Shown here one piece after another: positions 17,845 through 26,024 of a DNA stretch of 64,000 nucleotides (its first letter is position 1; the number at the start of each line of letters is the position of its first letter). This DNA is from Bacteroidota bacterium (GTDB taxonomy: Bacteria > Bacteroidota > Bacteroidia > Flavobacteriales > Flavobacteriaceae). The stretch is from NCBI GenBank assembly GCA_947447375.1, contig CANFJB010000002.1, positions 218,741-282,740 of the forward strand, given 5' to 3'. A program made the translations under genes and the position numbers. Under the pieces are notes generated by a model that was not told the DNA's origin, did not search any database, and saw only the letters and a program-made list of their open reading frames with translations.

Positions 17845-19188
17845 TTAACTTTTTGAGGCATTAATTGTATTAAATAGTATGTACGCATTTCCATCAGTAA
17901 GAAGTGAAATAAAATGACAAATGTGAAGTAATCTGTCGTATAAATTGTCTTTTTCAACTCTGAATTTTTCTGGTAGTAACTGCATAACTAAACTATCAAA
18001 ATTAGATGCTTTGCCTTCGTAATTGTTATTATAGGCAGTAATAAATTTGTCTAAAAGTGTATTTATTATCTGATAACCGGTCAATTCTTTTTCAATCACT
18101 TCTCGGCTTTTATAAATATTTTTCACACTCAATTTGATAATATCATCCATTTGAGCTTTGTATTTACTTTTATCGGTAAGCGCGTAAGGGAATTTTCCGT
18201 TTAAAATTGCTTCTTCATTTTCAATAAATACATTTACTGCATCATTAATTAAACTACCAATTGCAATGGCGCGTAAATAACTAATTCGATCTTCTTTAGA
18301 AGTTAAAGTGTTGTATTTATTAGTGTCAATACTGTCTTTCACCAAATTAATTAGGTATTCCAAAGCATAATCTTCAGAAACTAAACCAAGGTTGATTCCG
18401 TCTTCAAAGTCAATTATGGTGTAACAAATATCATCTGCTGCTTCAACTAAATACGCCAAAGGATGTCTTTCAAAACCAACATCTTTTCCTGATTTATTTG
18501 GAATCATCCCTAATTCTGAAGCAACTTCCTTAAAAAAGGCCACATCAGATTGGAAAAAGCCATATTTTTTATCGGCAATTGCTGTGGTTGGTTTTTTTGG
18601 CAAACTCTCTTTAGGATATTTCATAAACGCCCCTAAAGTTGCATAAGATATTCTTAAACCGCCATCATTTCCGGGTCTGGAGCTTGTTAAAACTGAAAAC
18701 CCATTAGCATTTCCTTCAAAATCTATTAAGTCTTGCCATTCTTTATCAGATAATTTGGCTTTGTATTTTTGACCATTTCCAATAGAAAAATATTCTCCAA
18801 TTGCTTTTTCACCTGAATGGCCAAAAGGGGGATTTCCAATGTCGTGAGCCAAAGATGCTGCAGCTACAATTGCCCCAAAATCATTCATTTCATAACCATG
18901 AATCTCATTTAAATAAGGATATTTTTCAATTATTTTCTTTCCAACCAATCGCCCAATGGAACGACCAACAACCGAAACTTCTAAGCTATGGGTTAATCTT
19001 GTATGAACAAAATCTGTTTTAGACATTGGGATTACCTGCGTTTTATCTTGCAAACTTCTAAATGCCGATGAAAATATAATTCGATCATAATCGACTTCAA
19101 AACCCAATCGGGTGTCGTCTTGTTCTTTGCGCAAGCGCTTAAAAGTGTCTCCTTGTCTTTTTAGTGATAATAATTCTTCCCACTTCAT
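17845..19188 (-). CDS. dgt: Deoxyguanosinetriphosphate triphosphohydrolase-like dNTPase
   Basis: The 447-residue HD-domain enzyme hydrolyses dNTPs to deoxynucleosides and triphosphate. The N terminus has the family block RSAFRSLQDKTQV (here FRSLQDKTQV), then the HD ligands in HTRLTHSLEVS and SLAHDIGNPPFGHSGE, and a third ligand region YLVEAADDICY. Its length fits dGTPases of the type 1/2 group. The start at 19188 gives MKWEELLSL, the usual family N terminus. It is divergent from metG, with 178 bp between them. The role is control of dNTP pools. Confidence 0.93.
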   Translation of the reverse strand: MKWEELLSLKRQGDTFKRLRKEQDDTRLGFEVDYDRIIFSSAFRSLQDKTQVIPMSKTDFVHTRLTHSLEVSVVGRSIGRLVGKKIIEKYPYLNEIHGYEMNDFGAIVAAASLAHDIGNPPFGHSGEKAIGEYFSIGNGQKYKAKLSDKEWQDLIDFEGNANGFSVLTSSRPGNDGGLRISYATLGAFMKYPKESLPKKPTTAIADKKYGFFQSDVAFFKEVASELGMIPNKSGKDVGFERHPLAYLVEAADDICYTIIDFEDGINLGLVSEDYALEYLINLVKDSIDTNKYNTLTSKEDRISYLRAIAIGSLINDAVNVFIENEEAILNGKFPYALTDKSKYKAQMDDIIKLSVKNIYKSREVIEKELTGYQIINTLLDKFITAYNNNYEGKASNFDSLVMQLLPEKFRVEKDNLYDRLLHICHFISLLTDGNAYILFNTINASKS

Positions 19189-19294
19189 TTGTTTGATAGC
19201 TTTGGTTTAATTCACGAATATACAAAATAGGATTGAAGTTCCTTAATTGCAATTAATAAAAAAATAAAAAAGCATTTCCGTAGTATCCAGCTAC

Positions 19295-19324
19295 TTGTCC
19301 CTAAGATAAAATATCTTATTTTTG
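19295..19324 (+). promoter_or_regulatory. Promoter of metG
   Basis: TTG (19295-19297), a 19-nt spacer and TATTTTTG (19317-19324) match the Bacteroidota primary sigma consensus exactly. The leader to the ATG at 19367 would be roughly 35-40 nt. Confidence 0.75.
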
Positions 19325-19366
19325 CATCTATTCTTGACTAGTTTCAAGGATTTCAAAATTACAAAT

Positions 19367-21466
19367 ATGATACAAAATCCTAAAAGATATACCATAACGG
19401 CTGCGTTGCCTTACACTAATGGACCAATTCATATTGGACATTTAGCGGGTGTTTACGTGCCTTCAGATATTTATTCCCGATATTTAAGATTACAAGGCAA
19501 AGACGTTTTGTTTGTTTGCGGAAGCGATGAACACGGCGTTGCCATTTCAATGAAAGCTAAAAAAGAAGGAGTTACGCCTCAGGAAATCATTGATAAATAT
19601 GACGGAATAATTCGTCAATCGTTTATAGATTTTGGAATTTCTTTTGACAATTATTCTAGAACTTCAGCAAAAATTCACCACGAAACTGCATCCGGATTTT
19701 TCAAAAAATTATATGACAATGGTGATTTTATCGAGCAAGTAACGGAACAATTATATGATGCTAAAGCAAATCAATTTTTAGCCGATCGATTTGTTACTGG
19801 AACTTGTCCTAAATGCGGTCATGAAGAAGCATATGGCGACCAATGTGAGAAATGCGGTTCTACATTAAACGCAACTGATTTAATTAATCCAAAATCAACC
19901 ATTACAGGAGAAATCCCCGTTTTGAAATCGACAAAACATTGGTTTTTACCTTTGGATCGATACGATGCTTTTTTAAGAGAATGGATTTTGGTTGGTCATA
20001 AAAACGACTGGAAGCCGAATGTTTACGGACAAGTAAAATCCTGGATTGATAGCGGTTTAGAGCCTCGAGCAGTTACTCGAGATTTAGATTGGGGAATTGA
20101 CGTGCCTGTTGAAGGTGCCGAAGGGAAAAAATTATACGTGTGGTTTGACGCCCCAATTGGATATATTTCTGCTTCCAAAGAATGGGCTGCGAGAGAAGGA
20201 AAAGACTGGGAACCGTATTGGAAAAATGAAGATACGAAACTGGTTCACTTTATTGGGAAAGACAATATTGTTTTTCACTGTATCATTTTCCCCGCGATGT
20301 TAAAAGCCGAAGGAAGTTATATTTTACCAGATAATGTTCCTGCAAATGAATTTTTGAATTTGGAAGGAGATAAATTATCGACATCAAAAAATTGGGCCGT
20401 TTGGTTGCACGAATATTTACTTGATTTTCCAAATCAGCAAGATGTATTAAGATATGCATTGACTTCAAATGCTCCAGAAACTAAGGATAACGATTTTACT
20501 TGGAAAGATTTTCAAGCGAGAAACAACAATGAATTGGTTGCGATTTTTGGAAATTTTATCAATCGGGTGGTGGTTTTAACCAATAAATTTTATAATGGAA
20601 TTGTTCCAAATCCGATCCCCCTAGCCCCCGAAGGGGGAACTCCTAACTTCACGGATTATGACAATGAAGTTTTAGTAGAGTTAAAAGCCTATCCAGCGGT
20701 AATTTCAAGTTCTGTGGAGCGCTACCGTTTTAGAGAGGCCTTGGGAGAATTGATGAATGTGGCCCGTTTGGGAAATAAATATTTAGCAGATGAAGAGCCT
20801 TGGAAAGTAATTAAAGACAATCCTGAGCGCGTGCAAACACAAATGTATGTTGCCTTGCAAATTGCAGCTGCTTTGAGTTCACTTTGCGAACCCTTTTTAC
20901 CTTTTACAGCAGTAAAACTTTCTAGAATTTTAAAAATAGAAACCAAAATAGATTGGAAAACCGTTTCCGAAACGTCAGAATTAATTCCTTCAGGTCACCA
21001 AATTGGCGAAGCAGAATTGCTTTTTGCAAAAATTGAAGACGAAGAAATAAAAAAACAAATGGACAAATTAGAAGCTACGAAAGTGGCAAATAAAGAAGAA
21101 ATTGCTTCGTCTCTCGCAATGACAGAACCACAAAAAGAAACGATTCAATACGATGATTTTTCAAAAATAGATTTGCGTGTTGGAACTATTTTAGAAGCGG
21201 AAAAAATGCCTAAAGCAAATAAATTATTGATTCTAAAAATTGATACTGGAATTGATGTTCGCACCATTGTTTCGGGAATTGCAGAGAGTTTTTCTCCTGA
21301 AGAAATTATTGGGAAACGCGTTACGGTTTTAGTGAATTTAGCTCCTAGAAACCTTCGCGGAGTAGATAGTGAAGGAATGATTTTGATGGCTACCAATGCG
21401 GAAGGAAAATTGGTTTTTGTAAATCCTGATTCCGACGGAGTTGTCAATGGGGAAACCATAAATTAA
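19367..21466 (+). CDS. metG: Methionine--tRNA ligase
   Basis: I chose the ATG at 19367 (699 residues); an upstream in-frame TTG at 19322 overlaps the promoter. The class I catalytic domain has the HIGH motif (PIHIGHLAG), a four-Cys zinc knuckle (CPKC and CEKC), and a KMSKS variant (KLSTS). The anticodon-binding helices follow, then a linker and the C-terminal tRNA-binding OB fold ([15 protein letters not shown]), which supports dimerisation. Two stretches look like intergenic repeats inserted in frame: PLAPEGGTP (nt 20617-20639) in the anticodon-binding domain and IASSLAMT (nt 21101-21123) in the linker. The 3' end is tandemly duplicated downstream. The enzyme charges tRNA-Met and should be essential, so the insertions must be tolerated. 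Confidence 0.96.
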   Translation: MIQNPKRYTITAALPYTNGPIHIGHLAGVYVPSDIYSRYLRLQGKDVLFVCGSDEHGVAISMKAKKEGVTPQEIIDKYDGIIRQSFIDFGISFDNYSRTSAKIHHETASGFFKKLYDNGDFIEQVTEQLYDAKANQFLADRFVTGTCPKCGHEEAYGDQCEKCGSTLNATDLINPKSTITGEIPVLKSTKHWFLPLDRYDAFLREWILVGHKNDWKPNVYGQVKSWIDSGLEPRAVTRDLDWGIDVPVEGAEGKKLYVWFDAPIGYISASKEWAAREGKDWEPYWKNEDTKLVHFIGKDNIVFHCIIFPAMLKAEGSYILPDNVPANEFLNLEGDKLSTSKNWAVWLHEYLLDFPNQQDVLRYALTSNAPETKDNDFTWKDFQARNNNELVAIFGNFINRVVVLTNKFYNGIVPNPIPLAPEGGTPNFTDYDNEVLVELKAYPAVISSSVERYRFREALGELMNVARLGNKYLADEEPWKVIKDNPERVQTQMYVALQIAAALSSLCEPFLPFTAVKLSRILKIETKIDWKTVSETSELIPSGHQIGEAELLFAKIEDEEIKKQMDKLEATKVANKEEIASSLAMTEPQKETIQYDDFSKIDLRVGTILEAEKMPKANKLLILKIDTGIDVRTIVSGIAESFSPEEIIGKRVTVLVNLAPRNLRGVDSEGMILMATNAEGKLVFVNPDSDGVVNGETIN
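20617..20639 (+). repeat. C/G-rich palindromic repeat inside metG
   Basis: This 23-nt stretch (CCCCCTAG, CCCCCGAA, GGGGGAA) contains a perfect CCCCC/GGGGG hairpin. It matches the intergenic copy at 22512-22534 (opposite strand) in 22 of 23 bases. It is translated as part of [11 protein letters not shown] in the anticodon-binding domain of MetRS. Confidence 0.85.
21101..21123 (+). repeat. ATTGC...GCAATGAC palindromic repeat inside metG
   Basis: This 23-nt stretch differs at two positions from the intergenic copy at 23228-23250. The ends ATTGC and GCAAT are self-complementary. It is translated as IASSLAMT in the linker before the C-terminal tRNA-binding domain. Confidence 0.85.
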
Positions 21467-21586
21467 AAAAACTAACCGCAAATTCGCAAATTTGAAATGA
21501 ATCAAAAATGATAATTTGCCAATGGGGAAACCATAAATTAAAAAAACTAACCGCAAATTTAAAATGAAACAAAAATGATAATTTGC
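21445..21586 (+). repeat. Imperfect tandem duplication of the metG 3' end
   Basis: The block that begins CAATGGGGAAACCATAAATT (last metG codons and stop) starts at 21445 and again at 21520. The first unit is 75 nt and the second 67 nt, with an 8-nt deletion. The second unit can form a hairpin with a downstream ACCGCAAATT/AATTTGCGGT-like pair (21550-21559 with 21588-21597), which may act as the metG terminator. Confidence 0.85.
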
Positions 21587-21609
21587 TAATTTGCGGTAAA
21601 ATAAATAAA

Positions 21610-22296
21610 ATGAACCCAAAAATTATTGCTTTTGATGCCGATGATACATTGTGGCACAACGAACCTTATTTCGATGAAGCCCAAGAGCGTTTTTGTGTTT
21701 TGTTTCAAGATTATGCTTCTAAGCAAGAGATATTAGGGTTGATTTTAAATCACCAAATTGCAAATTTATCTTTGTATGGATTTGGAATTAAGGCTTTTAC
21801 ACTTTCAATGATTGAAACCGCTTTGGAATTAACCAATCATACAATTTCAGGAAGTGGAATTGAAAAAATAATTACAATTGGAAAGGATTTATTGCAAAAA
21901 CCAGTTGAATTAATGCCAAACGTGGAAAAGGTATTGGAGGAATTACAAGGGAAATACAAATTAGTTGTTGCCACCAAAGGCGATTTAAAAGACCAACACC
22001 GCAAACTTCACGATTCAGGAATTGGAGCTTATTTTCATCATATTGAGGTGATGAGTGACAAAACGGAATTGGATTATCAAAAAATGTTAGGGCGATTGGA
22101 TTGTGATCCCAAAGATTTTTTAATGATTGGGAACTCATTAAAATCGGATGTTTTACCTATTTTAAATATTGGGGGTTACGGAGTTCACATTCCGTATCAC
22201 ACTACTTGGGAATACGAAAAAATTGATTTTGAAATTAAACACGACAATTTTTATTCCTTTGAAAATATTACAGAAGTCTTGTCGCTTCTAAAATAA
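21610..22296 (+). CDS. HAD superfamily hydrolase
   Basis: The ATG at 21610 gives a 228-residue protein starting MNPKIIAFDADDT, where the nucleophile motif I (DADDT) is at the usual N-terminal position; upstream alternatives fall in the metG repeat. Motif II is VVATKGD (Thr) and motifs III/IV are in QHRK and MIGNSLKSDVLP. A helical cap lies between motifs I and II, as in the YjjG/phosphoglycolate phosphatase group. It is probably a small-molecule phosphatase, but the substrate is not evident. It follows metG in the same direction and may share its transcript. Confidence 0.8.
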   Translation: MNPKIIAFDADDTLWHNEPYFDEAQERFCVLFQDYASKQEILGLILNHQIANLSLYGFGIKAFTLSMIETALELTNHTISGSGIEKIITIGKDLLQKPVELMPNVEKVLEELQGKYKLVVATKGDLKDQHRKLHDSGIGAYFHHIEVMSDKTELDYQKMLGRLDCDPKDFLMIGNSLKSDVLPILNIGGYGVHIPYHTTWEYEKIDFEIKHDNFYSFENITEVLSLLK

Positions 22297-22426
22297 AATT
22301 GGTGAAAATTGGTGAAATTTGTGATTAAGAAATAACTCTAAATTTTTTGCCACAGATTTAACGGATTAAACTGATTCCCACAGATTTTTAATAATAAAAT
22401 TGGTGAAAATTGGTGTGATTCGTGGC
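22292..22426. repeat. Dispersed intergenic repeat (GGTGAAAATTGGTG direct repeats, GCCAC/GTGGC ends)
   Basis: A 23-nt sequence made of AATAAAATT, GGTGAAAATT and GGTG occurs identically at 22292-22314 and 22393-22415. Between them GCCACAGATTTAACGGATTA (from 22349) and a terminal GTGGC (22422-22426) form an inverted pair. The type is the familiar non-coding GCCACAGATTT repeat of flavobacteria. The first unit overlaps the stop codon of the HAD gene. Confidence 0.7.
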
Positions 22427-22460
22427 TAAAAAAATAGTTGATTTCATTCTGAATAACAAT

Positions 22461-22499
22461 AAAAAAAGCCGCAGTTAATAGAAAACTGAAAACTGCGAC
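22461..22499 (-). terminator. Terminator of ssb
   Basis: On the minus strand GTCGCAGTT pairs with AACTGCGGC (22491-22499 with 22468-22476, one G-T pair) and a run of seven T follows. Confidence 0.85.
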
Positions 22500-22511
22500 T
22501 TAATTTGTTAA

Positions 22512-22534
22512 TTCCCCCTTCGGGGGTTAGGGGG
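22512..22534 (-). repeat. C/G-rich palindromic repeat, intergenic copy
   Basis: On the minus strand this reads CCCCCTAA, CCCCCGAA, GGGGGAA, the same element as at 20617-20639 in metG. On the plus strand it folds to a CCCCC-TTC-GGGGG hairpin, which includes a C(UUCG)G tetraloop. It lies three bases beyond the ssb stop codon, before its terminator. Confidence 0.85.
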
Positions 22535-22536
22535 CT

Positions 22537-22869
22537 TTATTTTCCTAACATCAATAATTCATCAATTACGACTTCGGTGACATAGCGTTTTTCTCCGTTT
22601 TTGTCTTCGTAACTTCTGTGTGTTAGTTTACCCTCGATGGCAATTTCTTTACCTTTTACGACATATTTCTCAATGATATCGGCAGTTTTTCCCCAAGCAA
22701 TAAGACTGTGCCATTGGGTTTCTTCAACTTTTTCGCCTTTGTCGTTTTTATAACTTTCGTTGGTGGCAACGTTTAGTTTGGCTAATTTTTTTCCTCCATC
22801 GAATGTTTTGATTTCTGGATCATTACCAACGTGACCGATTAACTGTACTTTGTTTCTTAATGTGCTCAT
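22537..22869 (-). CDS. ssb: Single-stranded DNA-binding protein, short form
   Basis: The 110-residue product is a complete OB fold (LRNKVQLIGHVGNDPEIKTF at the N terminus, VEETQWHSLIAWGKTADII in the middle, YVTEVVIDELLML at the end). Unlike the main bacterial SSBs it stops right after the OB fold and lacks the acidic DDDIPF-type tip that recruits partner proteins. It binds ssDNA in replication or repair, but as a tail-less form is probably a secondary SSB. It is monocistronic with its own terminator. Confidence 0.9.
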   Translation of the reverse strand: MSTLRNKVQLIGHVGNDPEIKTFDGGKKLAKLNVATNESYKNDKGEKVEETQWHSLIAWGKTADIIEKYVVKGKEIAIEGKLTHRSYEDKNGEKRYVTEVVIDELLMLGK

Positions 22870-23107
22870 GGCGTTTAATATTTAAAAGGTTTGATCTGAA
22901 CTCGTTTCAGATTCTTTGTTTTGCCGATACTTATTTGATTTCGACATTGCAAAGATGTGGCGACTTCCAAAATTTATTCGGTTGTTAACTGCTTACTTTC
23001 GGTTGTAGTTGTTTGTAAGCGTTTGTAATTGGAAAATTATAAGTATATTTGATTGATTGTAAAAGTTTTAAGGCCAAAAATTAAAAACACAAAAGACAAT
23101 ATACTTT

Positions 23108-23169
23108 TAGCCCCGATGGCAGTGAAAATCCCATGTTTTTACATGGATTGAAACGAACAGCGGGAATAG
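23108..23169 (+). repeat. Dispersed hairpin repeat, copy A
   Basis: The element reads TAGCCCCGATGGCAGTG, then AAAATCCC, then the stem ATGT-TTTT-ACAT, GGATTGAAACGAACAGC and GGGAATAG. The arms AATCC-C-ATGT (23127-23136) and ACATGGATT (23141-23149) pair with one bulged C, and the outer CCCG/CGGG also pair. It is the same family as copies at 6825, 41652 and 55605. Confidence 0.8.
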
Positions 23170-23227
23170 GATTGGTAAAATTAGACTGGCTTTTCGCTTC
23201 AAAAAGAAATTAATAATAAGGGGAAAG

Positions 23228-23250
23228 ATTGCTTCGTTCCTCGCAATGAC
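23228..23250 (+). repeat. ATTGC...GCAATGAC palindromic repeat, intergenic copy
   Basis: ATTGCTTCGTTCC followed by TCGCAATGAC; it ends six bases before the start codon at 23257, so it also occupies the ribosome-binding region of that gene. A two-mismatch copy lies inside metG. Confidence 0.8.
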
Positions 23251-23256
23251 GAAATT

Positions 23257-23607
23257 ATGAATAAAACGTGTTTGGAATGCAACGATAAAATTGTGGGGCG
23301 CGAGGACAAAAAGTTTTGCAGCGACGGTTGTAGGAATTCCTATAACAACAAAATCAATAAGGATAGCACGAATTTTATGCGCAATGTGAATAATAAATTG
23401 CGGAAAAATTATCGGATTTTGGGCGCTTTGAATGTAGAGGGAAAGTCGAAAACAACGCGTGCAAAATTGTTAAGTAAGGGATTTGATTTTGAATTTTTTA
23501 CGAATATTTTGAATACCAAAACGGGTAACACCTATTATTTTATATACGACCAAGGCTATATGGCATTGGAAAACGATTATTTTATGTTAGTCAAAAAAGA
23601 TATTTAA
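23257..23607 (+). CDS. Small Zn-finger (DUF2116-like) protein
   Basis: The 116-residue product starts with a CxxC...CxxxC treble-clef-like site (Cys5, Cys8, Cys21, Cys25; KTCLECNDKI and FCSDGCRNSYNNK), similar to DUF2116 zinc-ribbon proteins. A basic helical region (NVNNKLRKNYRIL) and a C-terminal alpha/beta part with several aromatic residues follow. Such genes are common in flavobacteria and are without a known function; nucleic-acid binding is plausible. It is 17 nt upstream of the M28 peptidase gene and may be co-transcribed with it. A repeat element takes the place of a normal upstream leader. Confidence 0.65.
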   Translation: MNKTCLECNDKIVGREDKKFCSDGCRNSYNNKINKDSTNFMRNVNNKLRKNYRILGALNVEGKSKTTRAKLLSKGFDFEFFTNILNTKTGNTYYFIYDQGYMALENDYFMLVKKDI

Positions 23608-23624
23608 CTTCAAATTTATTACAA

Positions 23625-26015
23625 ATGAAAAACAGATTCACCGCCATTTTATCGTTATTATTTATTGCTGGAACCATAGGATTAATTTACTTGTTAATGA
23701 TGCCGCAATGGGTTTCAACGGATGATGCATTGCTCTCGGAATATTCCACAAAAAGGGCGCTTGAAAAAGTAAAAGTTATTTCGGAAAATCCGCATTTTGT
23801 AGGTTCGGAGAATCATAAAATGGTGGGGGAATATTTGGTAAATGAATTACAAAAATTGGGATTGGAAACCCAAATTCAGGAAGGGACTACACTTTCTGAT
23901 TGGGGAAATTTGACGAAATCTAAAAATATATTAGCGAGAATTAAAGGATCTGATAGTTCGAAAGCCTTGTTATTATTGTCGCATTATGATAGCGCGCCAC
24001 ATTCGTATTCACATGGGGCAAGCGATGACGCTTCGGGAATTGCAACTATTTTGGAGGGCATTCGTGCTTTTTTGGCCAATAAAACACCACATAAAAACGA
24101 TATTATCATTTTGTTTTCGGATGCGGAAGAACTGGGTTTGAATGGAGCGGCACTTTTTGTAACCCAAAGCAATTGGGCGAAAGAAGTGGGTTTGGTTTTG
24201 AATTTTGAAGCCCGAGGAAGCGCTGGACCAAGCTATATGTTGATGGAAGTGAATAAGGGGAATGCCAATATGGTGAAGGAATTTTCGGCCGCCAACCCAA
24301 GTTATCCGGTTTCAAATTCCTTGATGTACAGCATTTATAAAATGTTGCCCAACGATACTGATTTGACCGTTTTTAGAGAGCAAGGGAAAATCCAGGGATT
24401 TAATTTTGCGTTTATCGACAACCATTTTAATTACCATACGGCGCAAGATGATTTCAATCATTTGAGTCCGAAAACAATGGAGCACCAAGGGACTTATTTG
24501 GTTCCGTTGTTGGATTATTTCTCCAATTCCGACCTGACTTCTCTTCAGTCGGGGGATGATTATGTTTATTTTAATACGCCATTTAAATTTGTGAGTTATC
24601 CTTTTTCTTGGGTTTTACCAATGGTTTTGATTGCTGTTTTTCTATTTCTATTTTTAGTATTTATTGGCCTTGGCAAACGAGTTTTGGCATTTTCAGAAAT
24701 GGGGAAAGGCTTTTTAATTTTCCTTGGGGCGTTACTCGTTTCGGGAATAACTACTTATTTTGGTTGGAAATTGCTGCTAAAGATTTACCCACAATACAAT
24801 GATATTCTTCATGGTTTTACCTATAACGGTCACGATTATATAGGCGCGTTTGTGTTTTTGAGTTTGGCGATTTCGTTATTGTTTTATTCCAATTCCAATT
24901 CGGAAAATAAAACCGAAAATTATTCTGTTGCACCATTATTTATTTGGATTTTAATCAATATTGCGATTGCTTTTTATTTGCCTGGAGCTGGATTTTTAAT
25001 TATTCCATTATTTTTCAGTTTGTTTATGTTGGCTTATTTTGTCACCACCCAAAAAACAAATCCGATACTGAATTTAATTTTGAGTATTCCGTCTTTAATT
25101 ATTATTGTTCCTTTTATTATAATGTTTCCAATAGGATTGGGGTTAAAAATAGTGGCAGGAAGTGCGGTGTTAACTGTTTTGGTTTTTGGTTTGTTGTTAC
25201 CAATTTTTGGATCGTTTCCTAGAAAAGGTTTTTGGTCATTGGTGTTGTTTTTAATATCAATAAGTTTTTTCATAAAGGCTAGTTTCAATTCTGGTTATGC
25301 TGTTGGAACTGCAAAACCAAACAGCTTGCTTTATGTTTATAATGCCGATACAAAAAAAGCGGTTTGGACTACCTATGATTTAAACTTAGACTCTTGGACG
25401 AAAATGTACTTGGGTGAAAACCCAAAAGACGCAGCAGAGTTAAACAAGAATCCATTATTTAGCAAATACAATTCGGGATTTACTTATTCAGCTGAAGCCG
25501 ATGTAAAAGAAATAAGCGATCCTACAATTTCGTTTTTACGGGATAGTATTGCGGGGTCTCAACATTATTATAAGATAAAAATTACTCCAAATCGACCAGT
25601 AAATCGTTATGATGTTTTTGCAAATGAAAACATGACGTTCTATAATTTAAAGGCAAATGGAGCTTCGGCATTAGACCAAAAAGGAAGTATTTATAAACGA
25701 AGAGGGAAGAAATTAGTTAGCTATTATGTTGTTGACAATGAGCCGTTGGAATTGCAATTTTCTATTCCTGTTAATGCGGTTTTTGAAATGGATTTAATGG
25801 AAAGTTCGTTTGATTTAGTGAGTAATCCAAAATTCAGAATTGCCAAAAGATTGCCTTGGATGATGCCAACGCCATTTGTTTTGAATGATGCGGTTGTGAT
25901 TCAAAAGAAGATTATTCAACCAAATGTGGTTCAAAAATCAGATAATTTCAAATCTAGGAATTTGAATCCGAAAGATAGTTTGACAGTTAGAGTTGATACT
26001 TTAATAACTAAATAA
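23625..26015 (+). CDS. Membrane-bound M28 family aminopeptidase with C-terminal transmembrane domain
   Basis: The 796-residue protein has an N-terminal membrane anchor (about 7-27), an M28 peptidase domain with the metal ligands in SHYDSAPHS (His120, Asp122), GASDDASGIA (Asp134), DAEELGL (Glu168/169), LNFEARG (Glu195) and a C-terminal His in FNYHTAQDDF (about 271). At least eight transmembrane segments (about 330-565) and a C-terminal extracytoplasmic domain follow. This layout resembles the eukaryotic ER metallopeptidase ERMP1/Fxna and is common in Bacteroidota. It probably trims peptides in the periplasm or at the membrane. It heads a tight run of genes with 9- and 2-nt gaps. Confidence 0.87.
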   Translation: MKNRFTAILSLLFIAGTIGLIYLLMMPQWVSTDDALLSEYSTKRALEKVKVISENPHFVGSENHKMVGEYLVNELQKLGLETQIQEGTTLSDWGNLTKSKNILARIKGSDSSKALLLLSHYDSAPHSYSHGASDDASGIATILEGIRAFLANKTPHKNDIIILFSDAEELGLNGAALFVTQSNWAKEVGLVLNFEARGSAGPSYMLMEVNKGNANMVKEFSAANPSYPVSNSLMYSIYKMLPNDTDLTVFREQGKIQGFNFAFIDNHFNYHTAQDDFNHLSPKTMEHQGTYLVPLLDYFSNSDLTSLQSGDDYVYFNTPFKFVSYPFSWVLPMVLIAVFLFLFLVFIGLGKRVLAFSEMGKGFLIFLGALLVSGITTYFGWKLLLKIYPQYNDILHGFTYNGHDYIGAFVFLSLAISLLFYSNSNSENKTENYSVAPLFIWILINIAIAFYLPGAGFLIIPLFFSLFMLAYFVTTQKTNPILNLILSIPSLIIIVPFIIMFPIGLGLKIVAGSAVLTVLVFGLLLPIFGSFPRKGFWSLVLFLISISFFIKASFNSGYAVGTAKPNSLLYVYNADTKKAVWTTYDLNLDSWTKMYLGENPKDAAELNKNPLFSKYNSGFTYSAEADVKEISDPTISFLRDSIAGSQHYYKIKITPNRPVNRYDVFANENMTFYNLKANGASALDQKGSIYKRRGKKLVSYYVVDNEPLELQFSIPVNAVFEMDLMESSFDLVSNPKFRIAKRLPWMMPTPFVLNDAVVIQKKIIQPNVVQKSDNFKSRNLNPKDSLTVRVDTLITK

Positions 26016-26024
26016 ATATAAGCC

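Larger units (their letters stand above)
22870..23256. other. Gene-free spacer with two dispersed repeats
   Basis: This 387-bp spacer between divergent genes contains the hairpin repeat copy A (23108-23169) and an ATTGC...GCAATGAC palindrome (23228-23250). A small inverted pair GCTTAC/GTAAGC lies at 22991-22996/23015-23020. CATCTTTG on the minus strand (22950-22957) is a weak candidate -7 element for ssb. No coding sequence is seen. Confidence 0.6.

Noticed and set aside
19322..19366. Longer MetRS start (TTG at 19322)
   Set aside because: It lies within the promoter and adds residues unlike the family; the ATG at 19367 fits.
23108..23250. Possible CRISPR-like repeats
   Set aside because: The repeats are single, dispersed and palindromic, with no regularly spaced array and no cas gene.
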